From contig JAGHRS010000001.1 in NCBI GenBank assembly GCA_018066285.1, positions 1 through 40,804 on the forward strand: DNA of 40,804 bases, given 5' to 3'. Below the pieces are notes generated by a model. That model searched no databases and was not told the origin of the DNA. It saw only the letters and a program-made list of their open reading frames with translations. This DNA is from Candidatus Treponema caballi (GTDB lineage: Bacteria > Spirochaetota > Spirochaetia > Treponematales > Treponemataceae). Positions 31,213 to 39,294 of this stretch are shown piece after piece. Positions within the stretch are counted from its first letter, which is position 1; each line of letters begins with the position of its first letter. A program made the position numbers and the translations under genes.

Positions 31213-31659
31213 CTACATTCTTCTGTATATCCGTTTGGAATAACATTTTCCCTCAGCAACACTCTTCGAATACTGAAGTGTGTTTTCTCCAGGATTTATA
31301 AAATGTCCGATTCCTTGCTTTGCCCGTTCTTCACTCCATGCCCAGAACTGGATTTCCATCTCATTATCCTGGCATTGGTAATCAGGATTTTCTATGCTCA
31401 TTCTCCAGGGAACTTTAGTCAGAAAACTCATGAAGCCTGAACCGTCTTTTACATAAAAATTATTTTCATCATTGAAATCTTTTTCATTAAATAAAATATA
31501 CCCATCTTGAATTCCCATTTCTAAAGCTTCAAGATAATTCCATTTAGAAAGTCCGCGACTTGCACGCCATTTATTTGCATTTTTAATAATACAAAGTGCA
31601 TTACAGGCATTATTCCCGGCACTCAATAAAAAACTCTGAATGTATTTTTCACAGTCCAT
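31213..31659 (-). CDS. Candidate Cys-peptidase endolysin (148 aa)
   Basis: The ATG at 31659 follows GAGGTGG, so this start (MDCEKYIQSF) is preferred over an upstream one. Cys residues near 19-24 (NACNALCIIKNA) and a C-terminal GIGHFINPG (His about 122) give a papain/C39-like order Cys...His...Asn. It is the last gene of the lysis block, directly after the spanins. The family is not certain; proteins of this kind occur in spirochaete phages. It may be the endolysin, since no other candidate is present. The catalytic assignment is inference. Confidence 0.5.
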   Translation of the reverse strand: MDCEKYIQSFLLSAGNNACNALCIIKNANKWRASRGLSKWNYLEALEMGIQDGYILFNEKDFNDENNFYVKDGSGFMSFLTKVPWRMSIENPDYQCQDNEMEIQFWAWSEERAKQGIGHFINPGENTLQYSKSVAEGKCYSKRIYRRM

Positions 31660-31942
31660 TAACACCACCTCTGACTTTATCAACGTACTGTCTGACTCCT
31701 TTGTATTCTTCTTTGAATTCAGCAAGCTCAATAAACCATTCAAGCGAAACAGTAACAGTATTTTTTTCAAAATCCACTTCATCTTCACCATCTGCAAGTT
31801 TCGGGAAATCAGGCCAGTCTATTTCTGGCACCACATAACAAATTTCTGTTTCTTTTTTAGTCGTTGCGCAGGATATTACTTGCAGCATTAAAACGGTCAG
31901 AAGAAGACCCTTTGTGTAATTTTTGAGTTTCTTTTTTGACAT
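31649..31942 (-). CDS. o-spanin lipoprotein, Rz1-like (97 aa)
   Basis: The start at 31942 (MSKKKLKNYTKGLLL) gives a basic N-terminus, a hydrophobic segment and lipobox VISC at about residue 25, the layout of an outer-membrane lipoprotein. It overlaps the i-spanin gene by 86 nt in a different frame, the classical Rz/Rz1 arrangement. It would fuse inner and outer membranes with its partner at lysis, implying a diderm host. A longer start at 31975 is possible. Confidence 0.82.
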   Translation of the reverse strand: MSKKKLKNYTKGLLLTVLMLQVISCATTKKETEICYVVPEIDWPDFPKLADGEDEVDFEKNTVTVSLEWFIELAEFKEEYKGVRQYVDKVRGGVNGL

Positions 31943-32144
31943 TTTCCTCAACCTCTTTTTTTGCTTGAGATTCAATCTCTTTAATATCCAGCTGACTTCT
32001 AAGAGTCAGTATTTCACGTTTCAATTGTTCTGCATCTTCTTCAAGAGTTTTAATCTGTTTCCTCAAAAGCAGATTAAACAAAATCGAAAGTGCAAGACAG
32101 CCGGCAAAAATTACCAGGACAAAAAGCAATGTCTTCATATTCAT
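31857..32144 (-). CDS. i-spanin, Rz-like (95 aa)
   Basis: An N-terminal inner-membrane anchor (MNMKTLLFVLVIFAGCLALSIL) is followed by a coiled coil (IKTLEEDAEQLKREILTLRS, DIKEIESQAKKEVEENVKK). That is the i-spanin layout. It overlaps the upstream holin by 4 nt and the o-spanin by 86 nt. Confidence 0.85.
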   Translation of the reverse strand: MNMKTLLFVLVIFAGCLALSILFNLLLRKQIKTLEEDAEQLKREILTLRSQLDIKEIESQAKKEVEENVKKETQKLHKGSSSDRFNAASNILRND

Positions 32145-32539
32145 TCCTCACTACTAGCGCTAGTAGTCCCTGTTGCGATCTTATTTCCTTCAAGCCCGCC
32201 TATTAAAAGCCCAATCAAAATAAACACAGCAGCAACAAAAGTTCTGTTCATTTCTGCAAAATCAGACCCTGTCGTTTTACCAACAACATAACCGATAAAT
32301 ACCAGAACTGCGTAACTGATTGCACAAATTACATAACGATGGATTTTCATTTCCTTGAAATCACCAGGAGGGAGAAGGGACGTTTTTTTAATCATATCCC
32401 AGATATCAAGCCCAAGAAATGAAGTCAGAATTGACACATAAAAAACACTGACATCCCCTGAAATTGACGGACAGAGAATTTCAGTTCCTGCCATAACAAC
32501 AGTCGCGATAATATACAAAATAATTTTTAACGCTTCCAT
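32141..32539 (-). CDS. Holin-like membrane protein (132 aa)
   Basis: Four hydrophobic segments (KIILYIIATVVMAGT, VFYVSILTSFLGLDI, YVICAISYAVLVFIGYVVG, FVAAVFILIGLLIGGLE) and a short charged tail. Its place before the spanins and after a second membrane protein fits a holin. The C-terminal TTSASSEE is encoded by the 18-bp palindrome at 32150-32167. The span count and family are not certain. Confidence 0.7.
   Translation of the reverse strand: MEALKIILYIIATVVMAGTEILCPSISGDVSVFYVSILTSFLGLDIWDMIKKTSLLPPGDFKEMKIHRYVICAISYAVLVFIGYVVGKTTGSDFAEMNRTFVAAVFILIGLLIGGLEGNKIATGTTSASSEE
32150..32167. repeat. Palindrome ACTACTAGCGCTAGTAGT, copy 1
   Basis: Perfect 18-bp palindrome within the last codons of the holin-like gene (encodes Thr-Thr-Ser-Ala-Ser-Ser). 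Identical to the copy at 40501-40518. Confidence 0.9.
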
Positions 32540-32586
32540 TTTTTACATACTCCTAAAAACGTTATAAAAACTCACGAAATCGTAAG

Positions 32587-32922
32587 TTAGATTTTCAAGC
32601 CAAACTTAGCAAGAACGAAAGTCACCCCTACAGTAATAACTGACTTAAACACAATATCGCTAATAGTCTTCCACTTTTCAGCACTGCTTTTCATCGGAGC
32701 CTGTTCTACTACATCCATACGCGATTTTAATTTTTCAATTTCCTGATTCTGTTTTTCAATTTCCTGATTCTGTTTTTCCTGAGTTTCTTTAATCTCATGA
32801 ATCTGGAAACCATGTTTCTGCTGAATCTCTTTGTCTTCTGCCATATCCTTTAATTGTTTTTCGATAGCATCTAATCTGTAGTAAATCATCTCCGCGTTGA
32901 TTTCTTTTGTTTCCTCTGCCAT
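32587..32922 (-). CDS. Membrane-anchored coiled-coil protein, XhlA-like position (111 aa)
   Basis: The ATG at 32922 is preferred over 32928 because AAAGGAG then lies 7 nt upstream. Residues 20-75 form a charged coiled coil with a repeated QNQEIEK (21-bp direct repeat). Residues 88-111 are a hydrophobic segment (VFKSVITVGVTFVLAKFGL). Coiled coil plus C-terminal span at the start of a lysis block resembles XhlA-type holin partners. Not certain; could be a tail-tip or head-associated protein. Confidence 0.55.
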   Translation of the reverse strand: MAEETKEINAEMIYYRLDAIEKQLKDMAEDKEIQQKHGFQIHEIKETQEKQNQEIEKQNQEIEKLKSRMDVVEQAPMKSSAEKWKTISDIVFKSVITVGVTFVLAKFGLKI

Positions 32923-32938
32923 GTCCATACTCCTTTAA

Positions 32939-34576
32939 TTACTCTTCAGATGCTCCTGAATCCTCTTCCGGTTCCTGTGGGTCTACCGGATAAGCCGGTT
33001 TCCCGTTGTTGTCTTCGTTAGCATGAGGAACGAATCCAATCTGTTTCATGTATTCTTCTTCACGCTTTCTTTTCTGCATTACCTGACGGAAACTAAGCCC
33101 GCAGGTTTTTCGACATTCATTATCATAAGTAGTCAATCCCGCATCCAAAGCAGACTGACTTGCATGAACTTCTTTCTGAGGGTCAACACTTGGACGGCTT
33201 AATCCACTCCAGACACAGTCAAGCCATGCAGCCTTCAAATCCCATTTTGTAAGATCCACAAGAGAAGGAATAAACTCTGGCAATGTAACCATTCCGCTTA
33301 ATGCAGCCTGAATGACAAACTCTTCATAAATCGGCTGACAGAAACGGCGTGCATTCTGCTTAACCTGATAATCCAGATAAACCTGGAATTCATTATTTGC
33401 CTGACGGCTTGCAGAATAATTGCTCTGAAACTTCAGACGCAGAATTTCAGGAGGGATTTCCAATGCCCACGAGATACCATCAATAATGGCATTTTCAAAT
33501 GCCTGATAATTTACATTCGGGCGTTTTGTGTCAAATGAATTGATTGTTTCTCCTGGAGCAAGATCATCAAATACAGTTCCAGGATTCATTACAGAAAACT
33601 CTTTTCTTGGTTTTGGAGCTCCTGTTGTATCTCCGTTGAAAGGTTCAGTTGGATCCAAAGTTTGAAGCTTTGTAAGTCCGGCTGTAGGACGGCTTCCAAT
33701 TGGAGAAGCAGTTCCACGAGTTACATACATTGCAAGCATTGCATTGACCACTGCAGCACGTGTTTCTGCATCTCTGTAACGGTCCAATTCTTTCAGCATG
33801 TACAGAATACAAGCCAGAAGTGGTTCACCGCGTACATCATCAACACGGGTCTCTGACCCATAAACCATCCATGCAATATTTCTGCCTGATTTTTCACCGC
33901 GTACCGGAATACGTTCTGAAACGACAGTATCTTCTTTCACAGTCTCAATGTGAAAAGCAACCTGACGGTCATATTTATCAAGTTCTACACCATGAACAAT
34001 TCTATGACCTTCACGGAGTTTATAATTCATAGGTGTCTTAATATGATCTCCATTCACAAAATCCCAGTATGGAAGTTTTGTAACTGGATTGATTCTTGAA
34101 ATAATAATTCCGTCTCCACAGATTAAAGTTTCAAAACGGACCATCTCCTGAAACTCTGCAAAAGTCTTTTTTTGTTTGAAGTCAAAGATATTTTTCTGAC
34201 TTCCGTAAAGATTAAAGAGATTTGTAAGTTTCTCAGAATATTCAACGCCCAGATCTTCACGGGCTTCCGGCTTCATCTCTGGCCAGATGATTTCAGGCTT
34301 TACATTTGCATCCGGAATAAGCCCTGTAAAAATCTCATTTCTTAAAAGACGGCGAATCACACCGCGTGCATAATGATTCTCTGTAAAAAGCTGCTGACTT
34401 CTTTTTCTGAGTGTCCAGTAATCCACACACTCAAAAAGTTTTGTTGCACCAAATGAGCCGGCAAACTTTGAGCCGTCCCAGATATCAGCAATGTAATCGC
34501 GAAGATAAGCACTGTAAGTGTTGATTGTTTTTTCTGCAGGCTGAATTTTTGCCTGTCTCTTAAATGGATTTTTCAT
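32939..34576 (-). CDS. Portal protein, lambda gpB family (545 aa)
   Basis: ATG directly after the stop of the gpW-position gene. Motifs include NHYARGVIRRLLRNEIFTGL, AEFQEMVRFETLICGDGIII, GDHIKTP and AFENAIIDGISWALEIPPEI; the last belongs to the conserved crown/stem region of the lambda portal family. The length and Pro/Glu-rich C-terminus fit. It forms the dodecameric DNA gate at the head vertex and is placed between terminase and protease as in lambda. Confidence 0.92.
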   Translation of the reverse strand: MKNPFKRQAKIQPAEKTINTYSAYLRDYIADIWDGSKFAGSFGATKLFECVDYWTLRKRSQQLFTENHYARGVIRRLLRNEIFTGLIPDANVKPEIIWPEMKPEAREDLGVEYSEKLTNLFNLYGSQKNIFDFKQKKTFAEFQEMVRFETLICGDGIIISRINPVTKLPYWDFVNGDHIKTPMNYKLREGHRIVHGVELDKYDRQVAFHIETVKEDTVVSERIPVRGEKSGRNIAWMVYGSETRVDDVRGEPLLACILYMLKELDRYRDAETRAAVVNAMLAMYVTRGTASPIGSRPTAGLTKLQTLDPTEPFNGDTTGAPKPRKEFSVMNPGTVFDDLAPGETINSFDTKRPNVNYQAFENAIIDGISWALEIPPEILRLKFQSNYSASRQANNEFQVYLDYQVKQNARRFCQPIYEEFVIQAALSGMVTLPEFIPSLVDLTKWDLKAAWLDCVWSGLSRPSVDPQKEVHASQSALDAGLTTYDNECRKTCGLSFRQVMQKRKREEEYMKQIGFVPHANEDNNGKPAYPVDPQEPEEDSGASEE

Positions 34577-34873
34577 TTAGTACCCCGGTATAATCTGACA
34601 GGCACGGCTTCCACCAATATTTAAACGTGATTCAAGAACAGCAATCTGACCGATTAAAGCATCACGCCGCTGATAAAGAGAAACCAGGTCTGCTTTGGTA
34701 ACAGTCTGTTTTGTCTGTCCTGTATCGATTGTGTAACTTTGTGTAGGATTTGAAGTGAGTTCTGCTATTGCCTTGTCTATCTGACCAAGTAAATAGCGAG
34801 AGTTTTTCAGCTCATCATTCCAGAATGTTTCAGAGCTTTCATTATTGATTGGTGAATTAGGGTCTATCAGCAT
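34577..34873 (-). CDS. gpW-position head-tail joining protein (98 aa)
   Basis: The ATG at 34873 (MLIDPNSPINNE) is taken because its distance to the promoter motif (26 nt) equals that of the other three operons; an upstream TTG at 34903 overlaps the motif. The C-terminal half (ADLVSLYQRRDALIGQIAVL) is a two-helix pattern like small connector proteins. Position between terminase and portal is that of lambda gpW. Not matched by sequence to gpW. Confidence 0.6.
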   Translation of the reverse strand: MLIDPNSPINNESSETFWNDELKNSRYLLGQIDKAIAELTSNPTQSYTIDTGQTKQTVTKADLVSLYQRRDALIGQIAVLESRLNIGGSRACQIIPGY

Positions 34874-34899
34874 ACAAACATTTTGGCCGACAGACCCCG

Positions 34900-34914
34900 T
34901 CAAAACTATATACT
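34900..34914 (-). promoter_or_regulatory. Putative phage promoter element, portal operon
   Basis: Minus-strand AGTATATAGTTTTGA. Same spacing to the next ATG as the other copies (26 nt). It sits 7 nt beyond the stop of the 58-aa gene. Confidence 0.65.
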
Positions 34915-34921
34915 TTTTATT

Positions 34922-35098
34922 TTAATAATTTAATAAGTCATACAGCAATGACCCCAAGTCATTTAATGTACCTGGTTTCAAGTTGGGACAGTCGCTCCTG
35001 TCAGCTTCCATCATCAACTCTGAAATTGCCGAAGCTTGTCGGCGCTTTTCCGCTCTCTCTTCATCAAGCGAATTTCTAAAATCGTTTGTGTTTGGCAT
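34922..35098 (-). CDS. Small charged protein (58 aa)
   Basis: CAGGAGGATTATATTAAA precedes the ATG, a strong ribosome site. The sequence begins MPNTNDFRNSLDEERAEKRR and is helical and charged, ending DLGSLLYDLLNY. It is the only gene in the 34915-35178 stretch; about 80 nt upstream of it are AT-rich and otherwise featureless. Not recognised. Confidence 0.65.
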   Translation of the reverse strand: MPNTNDFRNSLDEERAEKRRQASAISELMMEADRSDCPNLKPGTLNDLGSLLYDLLNY

Positions 35099-35178
35099 TT
35101 TAATATAATCCTCCTGTAAAAATGCTTAATAATATTATACCCGTCTTTTTCAACCAAATGAAAAAACTATTCCCAAAA

Positions 35179-35475
35179 TTAAAGGAACTCTCCCACTTCT
35201 TTTCTAAGTTCTTCCCGTTCCTCAACTTTTCGTATTTTCCATCCAGAAACCGCTTCACAGAAATCAGGTCCTAGACGCCGCATCAATGCTCCTAAAAGAA
35301 GCTCAACATCAGCAATTTCTTCTGCAAGCTCTTCATAAATAGTTCCAGTAGTTTTTCTAACAGGAAATGCACCTTTGCAACGCTCCCGCAAAGTCTTACA
35401 TAATACCTGCTGCAGTTCCCCGCATTCTTCAACAAGCTGAAGCTTTATACCACTATCTGAAATATTTACATTCAT
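35179..35475 (-). CDS. MazG-like nucleotide pyrophosphohydrolase (98 aa)
   Basis: EECGELQQVLCK at about residues 16-27 and YEELAEEIADVELLLGAL at about 47-64 give the ExxE and ExxD pairs of the MazG fold. The family hydrolyses (d)NTPs to monophosphates and pyrophosphate. It overlaps the next gene upstream by 4 nt (ATGA), so the two nucleotide enzymes are coupled. Confidence 0.82.
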   Translation of the reverse strand: MNVNISDSGIKLQLVEECGELQQVLCKTLRERCKGAFPVRKTTGTIYEELAEEIADVELLLGALMRRLGPDFCEAVSGWKIRKVEEREELRKEVGEFL

Positions 35476-35780
35476 CCTACATCCTCCTCATTATCAAACC
35501 ACATCAAAAAAAGCAGACAACAGACCGCATGAGCCAGATGACTTTTCCCGGATTCTTTATCTTTCTTTTCTCCCTGAACCCATGAAGTAAAATGCCGAAA
35601 TGCCGCATCAATATACCTTTCTTTTGGAGTCACTTTTTTCCAGTTATCTTCTGAATATTTCTGCGCTCCAAAAGTTAAGATTTCAACAACCTCTTTTACT
35701 TCCCGAAAAGGAAGTAAGCCCCACCGAGGTTTCCCGGCATCATACTTCACGCCTTCTTCAATCTCTTTTTTTTTAGCCAT
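35472..35780 (-). CDS. dATP/dGTP diphosphohydrolase-type protein (102 aa)
   Basis: GVKYDAGKPRWGLLPF at the N-terminus, then LTFGAQKYSEDNWKK and AAFRHFTSWVQGEKKDKESG-K-SHLAHAVC, the hallmarks of the phage dGTP/dATP diphosphohydrolase domain family. The conserved His, Asp and Glu residues form a probable metal site. It likely adjusts deoxynucleotide pools during phage replication. Related enzymes act in modified-purine phages, but no other genes of such a pathway are seen here. Confidence 0.82.
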   Translation of the reverse strand: MAKKKEIEEGVKYDAGKPRWGLLPFREVKEVVEILTFGAQKYSEDNWKKVTPKERYIDAAFRHFTSWVQGEKKDKESGKSHLAHAVCCLLFLMWFDNEEDVG

Positions 35781-36107
35781 TTATTTCACCTCATATTTCA
35801 AAGCTGCAGAAATCACTTCTGCACGCTCACTGTCCATAATTATTTTTTTTGCTTCTAGTTCAGGAAACACCACACCTACCTCAATTTTGTCTTTCCACAA
35901 AATATACGAATCTATTTTTCCCTCTACAGACTGAAGCCAGATTATTTCTTCACGTGTTATTTTTAAGTCCTGAAGTTCTTTTTTAAGATCTTCAATGACC
36001 ATTTCCTGAGCTTCAATTTTATTTTTATAATAATTGCAGTAGGTCCAGCCCGGAACCGCCGCTATAAAAAGCAAAAAAAATGCAGTCGAATAAATTACTT
36101 GTTTCAT
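35781..36107 (-). CDS. Membrane-anchored coiled-coil protein (108 aa)
   Basis: The ATG overlaps the terminase stop (ATGA). Hydrophobic start MKQVIYSTAFFLLFIAAVPG, then a Cys and a coiled coil (KIEAQEMVIEDLKKELQDL). Residues 55-108 form a small mixed domain. A spanin-like or inner-membrane regulator role is possible from the layout, but it is far from the lysis block. Confidence 0.6.
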   Translation of the reverse strand: MKQVIYSTAFFLLFIAAVPGWTYCNYYKNKIEAQEMVIEDLKKELQDLKITREEIIWLQSVEGKIDSYILWKDKIEVGVVFPELEAKKIIMDSERAEVISAALKYEVK

Positions 36108-38095
36108 GCCGCATCCTTTTTGATATAGAATGCCCCTGTCTTTGCATAAGCCCAGAAACTCTTCCAGTCACACCAGTTAATTCCCAGATCATTGCGGCAT
36201 ATGTCATCAGCGAAAATTTCCAAAGCTGCAAGACAATATACATAAGTATCAAAACCGTGGTTCGGCGCGTTGAACTTTGCACGCCAAACAGTCTTAATCC
36301 ATTTGTTGGTGGCTTTGTCGATAACTTCAACTTTCTCTTCCGCTTCAAACATCTTGAAATAATCATCACGGAAATCTTCTGCAAAGTTCGGATACCAATC
36401 CGGTTGCATCTCATTTGTATTCCACATCAAAAGATTCAACGAAGAAGAAATTCTGTCTTTTAGTTTTCCCGTGTTCACGTGATAAGCTAAAGGAAGTCCG
36501 ATGCGGTCCAATGTTGCACGATTAAATACTTTGTAGCTCTCACCGTTCTGAATCCAATCCATACCTTTTGAGGCATAGACCCCGGAAGAGAAACGGGCAA
36601 CGAATGCGTAGACATAGTCTGTATAATGTCCTGAGTCAACGAGTGTAATTGCAATGCGGTATTTATCACCCGTGTCACTTTCAAAAACTTTGTTATTGAT
36701 ATAGTCCGAAAGTTTATCCCATACACCATCAAACGCTTCTGTCGGTCCGTCTATACTGAAAAAGTCCAGCGTCCATGTTGCACCGTTCGCACTAAATCCT
36801 TTCACGTCTACAAACAGATTGTTTTTCTGAACATCGACACCACAAACAACAATACAGACTTTCGAACCTGTATCTGTAAGTGCCAGCTGATTTGGAACCT
36901 GACCGCGAATAAACCCGAAACGTCTGTGAAGAACTACTTTTTCATATCTAATCTGTTCGTTCATTTCGCGGAACGGAAGCCCCTGTTTAAGGTTTCTGAA
37001 AACACGGTAAGCATCTTTGTCTTTTACACGATTGTTTTTAATATCCCAGCAGAGAGACCACTGAGCCACCATTTTTTCCCAGGAATAAAGCCCCGGCATG
37101 TTATAAATCGGTGAGATGTGAAAGGACCTCGTTCCAGGTTCTTTTGGTTTTTCGACAGATGGAACCCATTTCCCTTTTGGAATTATTTCCGCTTTGTCAT
37201 AGTTTTTCATCAATCCGCCACAATGCGGACATTTATATGCAACAGTTTCAAGAATCGGCTGGTAGTTTTCATCATTCTCCCAAACAATTCCACCAATCTG
37301 ATTTTTCCCCTCATCCTGAACAAACCATTCCAATTCCTGAAAAGTACCACAATATTTGCAGGGCACCATGTACTTTTCTTGAGTCCCTAAAAGATACTGC
37401 TGGTAAACTTTGGACCCCTGTTCAGTAGTCGGCGTAGACTGAAAAAGAAATTTTGAAGAGTTTGGATAAGCATCCGCACGAGCCTGACAAAGCCCAATTA
37501 CTGTACCTTCGTTTTTAAGTACATCCGGCATAGCATCCAGCTCATCGACAAGAATTATTTTATATGAGAAGTTTCGGAATGATTTTGGAGTCTTAGCAGA
37601 TACCGCATGAAGATATCCGCCCGGAAACTCTTTCTTGAGCTTCGTGTCACCTGTGTTTTTTGCACCTGCAGCTTTACGACTCTGGCCAAAAATTAAACCA
37701 CGCAATCCGGATGCATCAATCATTCGGTCAACCTTAGTATTCATTGCCTGTTCTGCCATGTCTTCATCAGGTTCTACAAGCATAATCGGATTCGGATTAC
37801 AACCAATGTTATACAAAATAATTGGTTCCAGAAGAGAAGTAGTGGCCGCCATCTGGTTCCCTTTCAAAAGCGCCACCTTTCTTGTCGGGTTATCCGGAGC
37901 AAATAAGTCTACAATCTCCCTGAAAAAAGGAGCTTTATCAAAACTGAATTTCCCTGGAAAAGGAGTAAGTTCTTTATCAAGATAACGTACTTCCTCCGCA
38001 TAATCTGACGGTAATTTGAAAACACGTTTATCAGTTACAAGCTTGAACTGGTCTATGAGAAAATCGATATCATTATTTGTGATTTGTGTTTCCAT
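36104..38095 (-). CDS. Terminase large subunit, GpA family (663 aa)
   Basis: ATG at 38095 (METQITNNDIDF); a TTG start 6 nt upstream is possible and the ribosome site is weak. Residues about 70-85 hold RKVALLKGNQMAATTS (Walker A region of the GpA type). YKIILVDELDAMP is the Walker B box at about 180-192. Cys pairs CKYCGTF and CPHCGG at about 245-300 form the GpA zinc site. CGVDVQKNNLFVDV begins the nuclease domain. GpA cuts and packages DNA into the prohead with the small subunit. Confidence 0.93.
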   Translation of the reverse strand: METQITNNDIDFLIDQFKLVTDKRVFKLPSDYAEEVRYLDKELTPFPGKFSFDKAPFFREIVDLFAPDNPTRKVALLKGNQMAATTSLLEPIILYNIGCNPNPIMLVEPDEDMAEQAMNTKVDRMIDASGLRGLIFGQSRKAAGAKNTGDTKLKKEFPGGYLHAVSAKTPKSFRNFSYKIILVDELDAMPDVLKNEGTVIGLCQARADAYPNSSKFLFQSTPTTEQGSKVYQQYLLGTQEKYMVPCKYCGTFQELEWFVQDEGKNQIGGIVWENDENYQPILETVAYKCPHCGGLMKNYDKAEIIPKGKWVPSVEKPKEPGTRSFHISPIYNMPGLYSWEKMVAQWSLCWDIKNNRVKDKDAYRVFRNLKQGLPFREMNEQIRYEKVVLHRRFGFIRGQVPNQLALTDTGSKVCIVVCGVDVQKNNLFVDVKGFSANGATWTLDFFSIDGPTEAFDGVWDKLSDYINNKVFESDTGDKYRIAITLVDSGHYTDYVYAFVARFSSGVYASKGMDWIQNGESYKVFNRATLDRIGLPLAYHVNTGKLKDRISSSLNLLMWNTNEMQPDWYPNFAEDFRDDYFKMFEAEEKVEVIDKATNKWIKTVWRAKFNAPNHGFDTYVYCLAALEIFADDICRNDLGINWCDWKSFWAYAKTGAFYIKKDAA

Positions 38096-38109
38096 ACTCA
38101 AAATACAAA

Positions 38110-38159
38110 ACTACTAGCGCGAGTACTGGGTGGAGGGGGAAAGTACTAGCGCTAGTAGT
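38110..38159. repeat. Paired palindromes forming a long inverted repeat
   Basis: ACTACTAGCGCGAGTACT (38110-38127) and AGTACTAGCGCTAGTAGT (38142-38159) flank 14 bp GGGTGGAGGGGGAA. The copies are each near-palindromic and are also complementary to each other with one mismatch. The whole lies between two genes. Confidence 0.85.
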
Positions 38160-38172
38160 CAGCCCATATATT

Positions 38173-38502
38173 CTATTTTTTCTGAGCCACCAATGTCGGG
38201 ATAAGACCTATAATCATAATGACCACACCCACAATTGCACTGACGAGTGAAACTGCAGCTTCTTTAGCCATTCCGCCAAGTCCTACCAAAAAGCCACCAA
38301 CTCCAAGACAAATAATTGTCACAAGAAGCTTCCAGTCTTTCTTTTCTGCCTTTATGTAAGCTGCTGCAATAACCAGTCCAAGACCAACAGCAGAAGCTAC
38401 AATACCGCCTGCAGTTTCAAGAGGTACTTTTGCGAAGTACGACAGAACTGCACCAACTACCATCAGAACAAGCCCGATGATGTAAAGAATCTTATTTTTC
38501 AT
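38173..38502 (-). CDS. Four-span hydrophobic membrane protein (109 aa)
   Basis: The ATG at 38502 follows GGGAGGAAC. Hydrophobic segments are ILYIIGLVLMVVGAVLSYFA, TAGGIVASAVGLGLVIAAAY, WKLLVTIICLGVGGFLVGLG and VSLVSAIVGVVIMIIGLIPT. It ends in QKK. A holin-like or superinfection-exclusion role is possible, since the spot just after terminase is far from the lysis block. Not recognised. Confidence 0.7.
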   Translation of the reverse strand: MKNKILYIIGLVLMVVGAVLSYFAKVPLETAGGIVASAVGLGLVIAAAYIKAEKKDWKLLVTIICLGVGGFLVGLGGMAKEAAVSLVSAIVGVVIMIIGLIPTLVAQKK

Positions 38503-38529
38503 AAGTTCCTCCCACGTAAAATATAAAAA

Positions 38530-38547
38530 ACTACTAGCGTTAGTAGT
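38530..38547. repeat. Palindrome copy ACTACTAGCGTTAGTAGT
   Basis: One mismatch from the 18-bp palindrome (GCGTTAG for GCGCTAG). Located between the 62-aa gene stop and the membrane protein start. Confidence 0.85.
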
Positions 38548-38552
38548 CTTTT

Positions 38553-38741
38553 TCAAAACTTTCCTGCAACCAGTTTGCAGGCTAAATATAAACGTGCCCA
38601 CAAAGGACGATTATTTAAGTACCAGGAATACTTCACAAAAAATTCTTTCTGAACGTTATTGCGTAATTCTTTCTGAAAATCTGCCTTCTGAAATTCATCT
38701 CTGAACGCCTGACGTCTTTTTTTATCACTGGATTCACTCAT
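38553..38741 (-). CDS. Small basic protein (62 aa)
   Basis: The start at 38741 (MSESSDKKRRQAF) has AGGAG upstream and forms an ATGA overlap with the preceding gene. It is basic at the start, then aromatic (KYSWYLNNRPLWARLYLACK). Not recognised. The palindrome at 38530 lies just after its stop. Confidence 0.6.
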   Translation of the reverse strand: MSESSDKKRRQAFRDEFQKADFQKELRNNVQKEFFVKYSWYLNNRPLWARLYLACKLVAGKF

Positions 38742-39106
38742 TTTGCATCTCCTACAAAAAATGGACATCCGTTATTTACAACCCATTCACCAAGCGCATA
38801 TTTTTCAGGAATTGCTTTTTCAAAATCTACGGCTCTATGCAGCAGATACTTTTTACAAAAATAGTTTTCACTCTGCTCTAAACCAAATAAACAAGCTTTA
38901 CATCCACGCTTTGTCTCTGGCTTTCCCAGACCTGCAATTTCTGCATTTTTAATTAAATACCCATTATCACGGCGTGCTTTTTTGAAAACTTCTTCCGTTG
39001 CTTTCCATCCCTGTTCTTTAATCAATCCCTTTTCAACATAAACGACCAAAAAAGAAAGACATTCACAGGTCCCCGGTACAATTTTTACTACTTCGTTTAT
39101 TTTCAT
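38738..39106 (-). CDS. Cys-containing hypothetical protein (122 aa)
   Basis: The sequence has CEC at residues 14-16, CKAC at about 69-72 and further Cys at about 84 and 114, arranged irregularly, so a metal site is possible but not clear. The ATG forms an ATGA overlap with the upstream gene. Not recognised. Confidence 0.6.
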   Translation of the reverse strand: MKINEVVKIVPGTCECLSFLVVYVEKGLIKEQGWKATEEVFKKARRDNGYLIKNAEIAGLGKPETKRGCKACLFGLEQSENYFCKKYLLHRAVDFEKAIPEKYALGEWVVNNGCPFFVGDAK

Positions 39107-39294
39107 ATCTCTTCCTGTTCCAGAATTGTCAGAAGTCTTTTTTTTATGTCATTAAAAGCTCTCTGATATTCTGTGTTTCCGAATTTATTTTCATACTGAA
39201 CATTCAGGTAGTTTTTTATTCTCCTAAAACTTTTTTTTAATTTTTTATTTTCATCATTAAGTTTCTTAAATTTACTGCTTTCCGTTGATTTCAT
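39103..39294 (-). CDS. Lys-rich coiled-coil protein (63 aa)
   Basis: MKSTESSKFKKLNDENKKLK followed by a helical second half (YQRAFNDIKKRLLTILEQEE). Coiled coil likely. It overlaps the ThyX-like gene by 23 nt, which weakens the call slightly, but its downstream ATGA link with the next gene supports it. Confidence 0.55.
   Translation of the reverse strand: MKSTESSKFKKLNDENKKLKKSFRRIKNYLNVQYENKFGNTEYQRAFNDIKKRLLTILEQEEI

Noticed and set aside
34874..34903. TTG start for the gpW-position gene
   Set aside because: It would begin inside the promoter motif; the ATG at 34873 keeps the 26-nt spacing of the other operons.
38503..38601. Extended N-terminus for the four-span membrane protein
   Set aside because: It reads through the palindrome and into the upstream gene; the ATG at 38502 has GGGAGG upstream.
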